A DNA stretch of 64,000 nt from Haloactinomyces albus. GTDB lineage: Bacteria > Actinomycetota > Actinomycetes > Mycobacteriales > Pseudonocardiaceae. The DNA is taken from assembly GCF_031458135.1 (NCBI RefSeq), contig NZ_JAVDXW010000001.1, positions 2,232,001 to 2,296,000 on the forward strand, read 5' to 3'. The translations under genes and the position numbers were made by a program. Below the pieces are notes generated by a model. The model was given only the letters and a program-made list of their open reading frames with translations. It did no database searches and was not told the DNA's origin. Of this stretch, positions 52,522-60,131 are shown piece after piece (position 1 is the stretch's first letter; every line of letters starts with the position of its first letter).

Positions 52522-53898
52522 TCAACGAGTGGTTGCCGGTTCGACTGCTTCGTCACCGGTCTCTTCCGCTTCCACCGGAGCCGTACCGGCCTCGGACCCG
52601 GCCATCACTCCGGAGATCGGCCGCGAACCGGGATGCTCACCCACGCTCTCCGCCGCACCGTTCTTCGAACGGTCGCGCACGGAAGCGCTGTATACGGGCA
52701 TCGCGGCTGCGGTGGTCACCACCGCGACGAGAACCAGGATCGAGAACAGGCCGTCCCCGATTATCCCGTATCCGAGTCCGACATTGATAAAGATCAGAAT
52801 CATCAGGCCCCGGGCGTTCATAAGCCCGCCCATGGCCGACGAGTCACGCCACGAGACACCGTTCCAGCGGGCCACCAGCATGCATCCCAGGTACTTTCCC
52901 GCGAACGCGAGCACCACAATGGTGATCAGCGGTATGATCAACTCCGCACTGCCGAGACCGGCAAGTTGGGTATTGAGCCCGGAGAACACGAAAAACACCG
53001 GCAGAAACAGGATCAAATTCATATCGGTCAACCTTTCCTGTAAACGCTGCCGCAGGACCGGCGAATTCGGCACGGACATACCGGCGATGAAACCGCCGAA
53101 TATCGAGTGAATGCCGATCATGTTGGTGAACCAGCCGCTGGCGACGACGACCAGCAGGATGATCGCCATCTGACCATGCGCTACCCGCCCCGTCCGCTCG
53201 ACGATGCGCGCCACCGGCTCGAGAAGGCGTCGACCGATCGTCAGCATGAACACCGCGAACGCCGCCGCGCCGATGATGGTGCCCGTCGCCCCGCCCGGGT
53301 TGCCTGCCTCGGCGACCGCGATGATCACCGCGAGCATCGCCCATGCCACGGCATCGTCGACGGCGGCGGCCAGCACGGTCATCGTTCCGAACGGGGTACT
53401 GGTCAGGCCCCAGTCCTGCAGCATCCTCGCGAGCATGGGGAACGCGGTGATGGAAAGCGCTCCGCCGAGCAGCAGTACGAACTCCGGCATGGTCGAGCCG
53501 TCAGTGGCGAGCTGGTCGAAAAACACCACGGCGGCGCCCGCACCCAGCAGGAAGGGGGGAATGATCCCGCCCAAGGCGACCGAGGTCGAGCGCCGAACCG
53601 AGCGCCGGTCCACCGTCGAATGATCGACCCCGGACCCCACCAGGAACATGAAGAACGTGAGGCCTATCGTACTCAATACATACAGGACGTCCTTGACGTC
53701 CTCCGGGAATATGGTGCTCTGTATTTGTGGGAAGAAAGCACCGAGAACCGAGGGCCCCAGCACGACACCTGCCACCATCTCACCGACCACTCTCGGTTGG
53801 CCGACGCGCCGGGCCATCACTCCGAACAGTGTGGTCGCGACAAGAATAACGACAAGAGCGGCCACCACACCGGTCGCCAGGGACAGATTCGAATGCAC
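52522..53898 (-). CDS. CPA2-family cation/proton antiporter (KefB-like)
   Basis: The 458-residue product has about 12 membrane helices and the Na+/H+-exchanger core: RRVGQPRVVGEMVAGVVLGP, LGGALSITAFPMLARMLQDW, VLAAAVDDAVAWAMLAVIIA (two Asp in the ion site) and IHSIFGGFIAGMSVPNSPVL. There is no C-terminal TrkA-N domain; the ~65-residue tail is acidic. ATG at 53898 follows CAGGAG. In antibiotic clusters related antiporters serve self-protection or export. A TetR-type motif lies 87-103 bp upstream of the start. Confidence 0.92.
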   Translation of the reverse strand: MHSNLSLATGVVAALVVILVATTLFGVMARRVGQPRVVGEMVAGVVLGPSVLGAFFPQIQSTIFPEDVKDVLYVLSTIGLTFFMFLVGSGVDHSTVDRRSVRRSTSVALGGIIPPFLLGAGAAVVFFDQLATDGSTMPEFVLLLGGALSITAFPMLARMLQDWGLTSTPFGTMTVLAAAVDDAVAWAMLAVIIAVAEAGNPGGATGTIIGAAAFAVFMLTIGRRLLEPVARIVERTGRVAHGQMAIILLVVVASGWFTNMIGIHSIFGGFIAGMSVPNSPVLRQRLQERLTDMNLILFLPVFFVFSGLNTQLAGLGSAELIIPLITIVVLAFAGKYLGCMLVARWNGVSWRDSSAMGGLMNARGLMILIFINVGLGYGIIGDGLFSILVLVAVVTTAAAMPVYSASVRDRSKNGAAESVGEHPGSRPISGVMAGSEAGTAPVEAEETGDEAVEPATTR

Positions 53899-53984
53899 CG
53901 TACGATCTCCTGTTCATCTTGACGTCACCGTGGCCGGCAGCAAGCCCATGAGGAATCGGATACATCCGGCGGATCCGGATGATC

Positions 53985-54001
53985 CTGCACAGAGTGTGCA
54001 G
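53985..54001. promoter_or_regulatory. Third copy of the TetR-type operator motif
   Basis: CTGCACA (53985-53991) and TGTGCAG (53995-54001) are perfect complements around GAG. Aligned with 46727-46745, 15 of 19 positions are identical. It lies in the 317-bp gap 53899-54216 upstream of the antiporter gene, so the cluster's TetR may regulate this gene. Nothing else was seen in the gap. Confidence 0.55.
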
Positions 54002-54216
54002 TGACCGCCCGGGAAAGGACATGGCGTAATCGCGCGATCCGGCAACCGCAACGGGTGACCACATAACGGCGAACTACCTGGAAACGCCTCTTGCCGCGTC
54101 GCTCAACGAGCGGCGACAAATTACTCGCCGGATAAATCCGCATGATCCTGGAAAACCAGGGTCGCCACCGCTACCATGTCCCGTAACACCGATATCCCGG
54201 AATGGAGTGATCCGAC

Positions 54217-54597
54217 GTGAGCGTGTTCTCCACGTCCGAACTGGCCTACTTGGAGGAGGGAAACCGGCTGGGGCGCCTCGCCACCGTTGACGCCGCGGGT
54301 CGGCCCCACGTCGTGCCCGTAGGATGGAATTACAATCCCAACACCGACACCATCGATATCGGCGGACGCGACTTTTCGAATACCAAGAAATTTCGCAACG
54401 TTCGCGAGTCCCCCAACGTGGCGTTCGTCGTGGACGATGTCCCACCACCGTGGAATCCGCGATGCGTCCAGGTCCGGGGGACGGGCGAAGCGCTGGACAG
54501 TGCCACTTGGCCCGACGGCAGCGCCCGGGACGCGATTATCCGCATCACTCCGCACAAGGTCGTGAGCTGGGGGCTCGACTCGGTCGACGGCCACTGA
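54217..54597 (+). CDS. PPOX-class F420-dependent oxidoreductase
   Basis: The 126-residue product shows the PPOX split-barrel: LGRLATVDAAGRPHVVPVGW near the start, IDIGGRDFSNTKKFRNVRES (cofactor segment) and VQVRGTGEALD. Actinobacterial proteins of this class use F420 or FMN; the substrate is unknown. GTG at 54217 follows GGAG. It is divergent from the antiporter and followed by a strong hairpin, so it is monocistronic. Confidence 0.9.
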   Translation: MSVFSTSELAYLEEGNRLGRLATVDAAGRPHVVPVGWNYNPNTDTIDIGGRDFSNTKKFRNVRESPNVAFVVDDVPPPWNPRCVQVRGTGEALDSATWPDGSARDAIIRITPHKVVSWGLDSVDGH

Positions 54598-54609
54598 CGA
54601 TCCCGTCGA

Positions 54610-54643
54610 GCGGGCTGCCCGGCGTGAGTACCGGGCAGCCCGC
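54610..54643. terminator. Hairpin between convergent genes
   Basis: Perfect 13-bp stem GCGGGCTGCCCGG (54610-54622) / CCGGGCAGCCCGC (54631-54643) between the PPOX gene and the convergent YceI gene. Confidence 0.8.
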
Positions 54644-54649
54644 TTCCGG

Positions 54650-55219
54650 TCATTCCTCGGTCGCGGGCAGCAGCAACAGCTCGATGCGGATGCTGATCTC
54701 GTTGCCCAGCAGCGTCTTCTCACCCCACGGCATGTTCTGGGTGACTCCGAATTCGTTGCGGTCCAGTTCGGTCTCTCCGGCCACGACGAGTGCCTCTGCC
54801 TCGGCCAGCGGGTAGTACCCCCTGCCCAGCTGCTGCAACCGCAGGGTGACCGCACGAGTCACACCGTGCGCCGTGAGCTCGCCGAGCAGCTCACCGGTTT
54901 CCCGGCCGGGATCGAGCCGCAACGCGGTACTCCGAAAGGTGATCTCCGGATAAGTGTCGGTATCCAGGAACCCTTCACCCCGGACGTGGCCGTCCCGCAT
55001 CTCGCTGCCCGTGTCGATACTCGCGGCATCGATGATGGCACCGACCGTGGCATCCGGTGTCGACTCGTCGTAGGTGACAGTGGCCTGCTTGAGGTTGAAG
55101 TGTCCCGAAACCGTTCCGAAAAAGTTGCGGATGCGGAAGGTCACGCTGCTGTGGTTCAGGTCGGCCGCCCAGGAGGCGACGGTCGCGGTGACAGGGACTT
55201 CCTCGGATGTCGTGGTCAT
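54650..55219 (-). CDS. YceI-family lipocalin-like protein
   Basis: The 189-residue product has the YceI pattern: WAADLNHSSVTFRIRNFFGT, GEGFLDTDTYPEITFRST, LGELTAHGVTRAVTL and a C-terminal GNEISIRIELLL. YceI proteins form a barrel binding long isoprenoid or amide lipids. No signal peptide is seen. ATG at 55219 is chosen. Same strand and 64 bp downstream of the methyltransferase gene, so it may be co-transcribed; a role in binding a lipophilic product is speculative. Confidence 0.9.
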   Translation of the reverse strand: MTTTSEEVPVTATVASWAADLNHSSVTFRIRNFFGTVSGHFNLKQATVTYDESTPDATVGAIIDAASIDTGSEMRDGHVRGEGFLDTDTYPEITFRSTALRLDPGRETGELLGELTAHGVTRAVTLRLQQLGRGYYPLAEAEALVVAGETELDRNEFGVTQNMPWGEKTLLGNEISIRIELLLLPATEE

Positions 55220-55283
55220 GTTGGTTCCCCTCTCGATAATCTTGACGTTTCGGTGGGTGCGCCGAAACGGCGGCACCACTCGG

Positions 55284-56363
55284 CTATTTCGGCGTGCACT
55301 CCAGCAGCGAGGCACCCCACTTGCCGTTTCCTACACGTTTGGTCGTCATTCCGGCTTCCGCCGCGAGTTGCGCGTATTCGTCCAGAGTGCGCTCCTTTCC
55401 ACCGAAATAGACCAGCATGTGCAGGTCCAGGTAGGTGAATTGTCGGTCGTTGGCACCGCCGTTCAGGACCATCTCGCTGATGAGTACTCGACCCGCTGTA
55501 CCTGCAGCCTCCGCGCAGCGCCGCAGGATCGCGACCGCGTTGGCGTCGTCCCAGTCGTGCAGGATCTTGCACAGCACATACACGTCACCACCGGACGGCA
55601 ACGGTTCGAAGAAGTTCGCGCCGACCACGTCGCAGCGCTCGGACAATCCCGCCCGGGTGAGCACGTCACGCGCACCCTCGGCTGTCGCGGGAAGATCGAC
55701 GATGGTGCCCCGCATGTGCGGGTTGGCACGCAGTACCTGGGCGACCAGTGTTCCCGTACCGCCACCGACGTCGACGACGTGCTCGAACTCGCTCCACTCG
55801 TATTCGGACTCGATCCCCGAATCAGCCGAGTTCGCGGCCATCATCTCGGCGAATCGGGCGACCCGGTCCGGATCCGAGTCGAGGTCCTCCCAGAACGGCT
55901 GCCCGTACATCCGTTCGAACGAAGGTCCCCCGGTGCGAATCGAGTCGAGCAGGTGGATAAAGGACAGGTCACCGCGCCCGACCGGTCCGTTGAGGTCGAA
56001 TCTGTCCCGCAAGCGAGCGGGATGGTCCCGCAGCAGCAAGCCGGCCATGTCGGTCAGGGCATACCGATCGGTTTCGGGTTCAGCGAAGACCCCGCGCGCG
56101 ATCAGATACCGTAGCAACCGGCGTAACGCGTCGGGGTTCGAATCCGACGCAGCCGCGAGCTCACGCAGGTGCGTCGTGCCCGCCGCGATGTGGTCGGCCA
56201 GCGCGAGCGTGGCTGCCGTACGCACCGCCACCGGTGCCATCATGTCGGCGAGCTGCATCAGCGGTGCGATCTCGCTGAACTTCACCGTGGTGGCGGCGTC
56301 GCCCTTCTCGTCACTGTCGGATCGTAGCTGCGCATGGTCGGCGGACTCGGATGTAACGGACAC
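55284..56363 (-). CDS. SAM-dependent O-methyltransferase (family 2)
   Basis: The 359-residue product has the dimerisation domain of plant-type O-methyltransferases (MAPVAVRTAATLALADHIAA, ALRRLLRYLIARGVF), the SAM motif VVDVGGGTGTLVAQVLRANP, DLPATAEGA, and KILHDWDDANAVAILRRC with the catalytic His-Asp. Predicted substrate: a phenolic hydroxyl of the cluster product. A carboxyl or N-methyl transfer cannot be excluded. GTG at 56363 follows GGAGGGGAG at 6 bases. Confidence 0.92.
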   Translation of the reverse strand: MSVTSESADHAQLRSDSDEKGDAATTVKFSEIAPLMQLADMMAPVAVRTAATLALADHIAAGTTHLRELAAASDSNPDALRRLLRYLIARGVFAEPETDRYALTDMAGLLLRDHPARLRDRFDLNGPVGRGDLSFIHLLDSIRTGGPSFERMYGQPFWEDLDSDPDRVARFAEMMAANSADSGIESEYEWSEFEHVVDVGGGTGTLVAQVLRANPHMRGTIVDLPATAEGARDVLTRAGLSERCDVVGANFFEPLPSGGDVYVLCKILHDWDDANAVAILRRCAEAAGTAGRVLISEMVLNGGANDRQFTYLDLHMLVYFGGKERTLDEYAQLAAEAGMTTKRVGNGKWGASLLECTPK

Positions 56364-56439
56364 TGCGACTCCCCTCCGGGGTAGTAGGCGTTCGAATGTC
56401 GATGGACACCGCTCCCGTACCGGGGGCGGTCGACGGGAT

Positions 56440-57660
56440 TCACGGGTTCGACGGTGCGCTCGCAAGGCCGGCCGGGTTGTCCTTCACCGCGCTTTCGGCG
56501 TCGTAACCGTAGAGCCATGCCCGGCTTCGGGGATCGGCGTTCTCGGACAGCACCCGGTCACGGTGACGCTGCTCCGTGCCGTCGGGCAGGTGCAGCATCT
56601 CGGTATTGTCGCGGGAGATCCGATGCACCTGATTCGTGCGATCCTTCCGGACCTCGGCATAGTGCAGGAGGGCTTCCGCAGTGGTGTGCGGAGAAGCTTG
56701 TTCCAGGCACGCCGCGAGTGCCATCGCGTCCTCGATCGCCTGGTTCGCCCCCTGCGCCATGAACGGAAGCATCGGGTGGGCGGCATCCCCCATGATCGTG
56801 CTGCGGCGGGTGCTCCAACTCTCCGCGGTATCCCGATCGTGCAAGGCCCAGCGGCCCACCGTGGGAGCGGCTTCGATGATGTGGCGGACCTGCTCGTGCC
56901 AGCCATCGTAAGCCCCGAGCAGCTCCGCCACGTCGCCCTCGGCCGACCAGGACTCCACACCACGGTCCGTTGCCGGGGCGGTGGCCGCGAAGCTGATCTG
57001 CTTCCCGCCGGAGATCGGATAGCAAACACAGTGCCGATTCGGGCCCAGCCACATCAGGACCCTCGGGTCATCGTCGAACAGCGGCATCCGCTCGGCCGGT
57101 ATGACACCGCGGTAGATGGTCTGACCGGAGAATCGCGGGGCGTCGGCGACGAGATTGCCTCTGACCACCGAATGGATGCCATCGGCACCGACGACGACGT
57201 CAGCCACCCTCGTCGTTCCGTCCTCGAAGAACAATTCGACGTGTTCCGGGGACTCCTCGATCGCCACGCACCGCTTCCCGAGACGAACCGTCTCGACCGG
57301 CAGGCTCTCCAGCAGCACATGGTGCAGGTCGGCGCGATGCACGACGTAGTACGGTGCGCCGAAGAACTCCTCGGATCGTCCACCGAGCGGCATCCGACGC
57401 AGCACGCTGCCGTCCTGCCAGCGCCGCATCTCGAGCGCCTCCGCCCGGATCGCCACCTCGCCAAGATCGTTCGCGAGACCGAGTCGGTGCAACAGGTTGG
57501 CCGCGTTGGGCGCGATCTGGATGCCTGCACCAACCTCGCGCAGCAGACGTGTCTGTTCGAAGACCTCACACCGCACGCCCGCGCGCGCGAGTGCCGAGGC
57601 GGCGGTCAGGCCCGCGATCCCGGCGCCCACAATGGCAATTCGCATCTCGTTGTTTCGCAT
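56440..57660 (-). CDS. Group A FAD monooxygenase, salicylate/aminobenzoate hydroxylase-like
   Basis: The 406-residue product has all group A motifs: IAIVGAGIAGLTAASALARA (GxGxxG), VVGADGIHSVVR (DG motif) and STIMGDAAHPMLPFMAQGAN (GD motif). It resembles salicylate and 3-hydroxybenzoate hydroxylases and the enzymes that hydroxylate 3-amino-4-hydroxybenzoate in platensimycin/cremeomycin pathways. Expected reaction: NAD(P)H-dependent hydroxylation, possibly with decarboxylation, of 3-hydroxyanthranilate or 3-amino-4-hydroxybenzoate. Ends 77 bp before the methyltransferase GTG; begins 30 bp after the ligase gene. Confidence 0.92.
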   Translation of the reverse strand: MRNNEMRIAIVGAGIAGLTAASALARAGVRCEVFEQTRLLREVGAGIQIAPNAANLLHRLGLANDLGEVAIRAEALEMRRWQDGSVLRRMPLGGRSEEFFGAPYYVVHRADLHHVLLESLPVETVRLGKRCVAIEESPEHVELFFEDGTTRVADVVVGADGIHSVVRGNLVADAPRFSGQTIYRGVIPAERMPLFDDDPRVLMWLGPNRHCVCYPISGGKQISFAATAPATDRGVESWSAEGDVAELLGAYDGWHEQVRHIIEAAPTVGRWALHDRDTAESWSTRRSTIMGDAAHPMLPFMAQGANQAIEDAMALAACLEQASPHTTAEALLHYAEVRKDRTNQVHRISRDNTEMLHLPDGTEQRHRDRVLSENADPRSRAWLYGYDAESAVKDNPAGLASAPSNP

Positions 57661-57689
57661 CGCTGTCCTCGTAGAATGCTTCGGCGGGC

Positions 57690-59003
57690 TCAGTAGTAGA
57701 GCAACGCCTTCGTCCAGTCCTCGCCGGCACCGAACAGATTTCGCGGCTTCACCACGTCATGAATGCGAGTGAGCGACTCGGTCGGGATCAATGTCCCGGA
57801 ATCGACTCCCCGGACATCGCACTCCACTCCCAACTCCCGTTCGATCGCGGCTGCCAACTCGGCGCAGGCCGCATCCCTGTGCTGCGGCCCGACCTCGATT
57901 TCCACCCGCAGCCGGTCCGGGTCCGCCTTCGCCCGCCAGAACCACACCTCGCGCTCAGCGGGCAGTCCGAACACCAGCTCTTCCAGCCGGTGCTGAGTGA
58001 CCTCGGTGTCCCCGACACGGTGCCCGAACGCCGCGCGCCCCAACACGCGAACGGTCGGCAGGTTCCATCCGCAAGCGCAATCCCGGTAGGAGATTTCGAC
58101 GTCGTCTTCGAGGTTGTACCGCAGCAAGGGCATTGCCTCCCGGAACAGCGGAGTGACCACGAGCTGACCGCTGCCCGCGCGCTCGATCCTGCCGGTGCTC
58201 GGATCGAGGACCTCGAACAGGACGCGGTCGGCCCACAGGTGCAATGCTCCGGCGGGGCACTCGCCTGCGAGACTGCCCGTCTCGGTGGAGCCGTATTCTT
58301 CGATGACCGGCACGCCCCAGACCTCGCTGATGCGCGCGCGGCGTGCAGGGGTCAGGGGCTCACCCCCCACGAAAAGTGCTCGCAGTCCCGGGAAGTCCCG
58401 GTCCGGTGCGTATCCGTTCGCCCGAGCCGCCGCCGCCCACAGCAACGTCTCGGTCGGCATCGACCAGGTCAGCGACACGTCGAGGTCGTGCAGCACGCGC
58501 ACCACCCGCGAGTACGGCATCGCGGACGAGCGATTGTCCCCGGGCACGACCGTAGCACCGTGCAGGCGCCCGCCCGCCTGGGCGAGATGACCAGTGATCA
58601 TCAGTGCGTACGGGGTACGGACCAGAAAGGTGTCCTCGGATGATATTCCGATCCACTTGCGCGCGTAGCGTTCCGCGAGGTCTTCCCAGTCCTGCGCGGT
58701 GTAGTACGAGGGTGTCGGTTGACCTGCCGTACCACTGGACTCGTGGTAGGTGGCCAATTCCCGCCTCGGCACCGCGAGCATTCCGAAGGGATAGTTGTCC
58801 TTGAGGTCCTGCTTTTCGGTGATGGGCAACTCATCGAACTCCGCCACCGAAGACGGCACATCCGAACACAACCGAGAACGGTAGAACGGCGATCGGGCCG
58901 CGCGGTCAAGAATCCATGGAATCTGCTTTTCCTGGATCTCGGCCAACTCGTCCACATTTTTCCACTGGCCCAACTGCGGAAGCTCGGACTCCATCCGGCT
59001 CAT
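57690..59003 (-). CDS. PaaK-type acyl-activating (AMP/CoA) ligase for benzoxazole/amide formation
   Basis: The 437-residue product is a short phenylacetate-CoA-ligase-type enzyme: ATYHESSGTAGQPTPSYYT (phosphate loop), FVGGEPLTPARRARI, IEEYGSTETGSLAGECP (AMP motif), LLRYNLEDDVEI and a C-terminal lid domain (VEIEVGPQHRD). It should adenylate an aryl acid, and perhaps form its CoA ester, for attack by an o-aminophenol. ATG at 59003 overlaps the amidohydrolase stop (TGATGA), with AGGAGT upstream, so the two proteins are made together, as for the ligase/amidohydrolase pairs of benzoxazole pathways. Confidence 0.88.
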   Translation of the reverse strand: MSRMESELPQLGQWKNVDELAEIQEKQIPWILDRAARSPFYRSRLCSDVPSSVAEFDELPITEKQDLKDNYPFGMLAVPRRELATYHESSGTAGQPTPSYYTAQDWEDLAERYARKWIGISSEDTFLVRTPYALMITGHLAQAGGRLHGATVVPGDNRSSAMPYSRVVRVLHDLDVSLTWSMPTETLLWAAAARANGYAPDRDFPGLRALFVGGEPLTPARRARISEVWGVPVIEEYGSTETGSLAGECPAGALHLWADRVLFEVLDPSTGRIERAGSGQLVVTPLFREAMPLLRYNLEDDVEISYRDCACGWNLPTVRVLGRAAFGHRVGDTEVTQHRLEELVFGLPAEREVWFWRAKADPDRLRVEIEVGPQHRDAACAELAAAIERELGVECDVRGVDSGTLIPTESLTRIHDVVKPRNLFGAGEDWTKALLYY

Positions 59004-59761
59004 CACGACTCCTCTCCGAGAATACGGTGGGCGTTTCCCCGGATAACCTCGTGCAGGCTCTCCGGATCGAGTTGCAGTGCCCGCACCTTGGCTAGTTCGA
59101 CGTCGGGATGTTGAAGGGGATACTCCGTGCCGAACAACACTCGTCCGGCCCCGAGCCGATCCACAGCGGCACGTGCCACTTCCGTGTAGCACCCCGAGAT
59201 CTCCGTGAAGACGTTGGATCGGGGGGTGATTCGGTTCAGCGAGTACAGATCCACCCCGACGAAGCCGCAGTGGCCGAGCACGAAGGTGACATCCGGGAAT
59301 TTCTCCGCCAGCACGGCGAGGTCGCCTGCGGTGAAACCCGGGGCGCCGAGGCAGACGACGTAGACGGAGTGGCCGACCTCGGCGGCGATCTCGACCAGCG
59401 CGACGGTACGCTCGTCGGTCAGCGGCACCCCGTGGACGGCAGGGGAGAGTTCAAGCCCGCGGAACTCCGGCGCCCGCTCCCGGTAGTACTGCGGATCCCG
59501 GTGCGGGTTGGCGAAGAAGAAGGGAACGAGGCGGCCACCGGACCGTGTTCCCGCGGCCAGCACCGCATCATTGTCGGCATCGCCCCGGACGTGGCCACCC
59601 ACCATGATCTGTTTGGCGAGGGTGTCGAGGTCGACGACCCCGCCGGAGCTGATCACCGCGCGACCGATTCCCGCGGAATCCATCGCAGCCAGCATCTTCT
59701 CGTACGCACCGGGGCGCGGTGCCAGGCGCGCATGGAAGTCGAAGACCGGTTTTCTGTCCAT
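59003..59761 (-). CDS. Amidohydrolase-2-family protein, NatAM-like benzoxazole cyclase candidate
   Basis: The 252-residue product is a metal-dependent TIM-barrel: VFDFHARLAPRPGAYEKMLA at the start (the second His of the usual HxH is replaced: F-H-A-R), FRGLELSPAVHG, FVLGHCGFVGVDLY (metal His) and GRVLFGTEYPLQHPDVE (terminal acidic residue and His). Family members decarboxylate or hydrolyse aromatic compounds. In nataxazole and caboxamycin pathways such an enzyme closes the benzoxazole ring from the activated acid and o-aminophenol. First gene of the leftward operon 59761-54650. Confidence 0.85.
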   Translation of the reverse strand: MDRKPVFDFHARLAPRPGAYEKMLAAMDSAGIGRAVISSGGVVDLDTLAKQIMVGGHVRGDADNDAVLAAGTRSGGRLVPFFFANPHRDPQYYRERAPEFRGLELSPAVHGVPLTDERTVALVEIAAEVGHSVYVVCLGAPGFTAGDLAVLAEKFPDVTFVLGHCGFVGVDLYSLNRITPRSNVFTEISGCYTEVARAAVDRLGAGRVLFGTEYPLQHPDVELAKVRALQLDPESLHEVIRGNAHRILGEES

Positions 59762-60131
59762 TGTAGGCTCTCAAGGGATCGGGTCCGAACGGAAATCGTC
59801 GGCTGTCTGCACCCGCTTCGGCGTGCCGACCTTGGTTTCTCGATGCTCCAAAGCCTGCGAGTTCGCGCCTCCGATTGGCATCACGTGTTCACGGGAGGTT
59901 TCGAAAATCCTGCACAGCCGGCTCGCACCACCCGGAAAATTCCGCGCGTTTCGACGTGCGCGTCCTGCCACAGCCGCCTGCCGACATGCCGGGACCGCTG
60001 GCCCCGCCCCGAATCCCGCAAAGACGTGACGCATTTTCCCGCGCCGATGAATCAGGCTGGAAAACCAGCACGACAACGTGAACGCGCCGGAGCAGCATCG
60101 ACGCCGGATACGGACGGAGGAGCCACACCGC
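59762..60131. other. 370-bp divergent promoter region
   Basis: Separates the leftward amidohydrolase operon from the rightward monooxygenase gene. Apart from a GGAGGAG before 60132, no clear repeat or promoter was identified, and the open frames here are not convincing. Confidence 0.5.
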
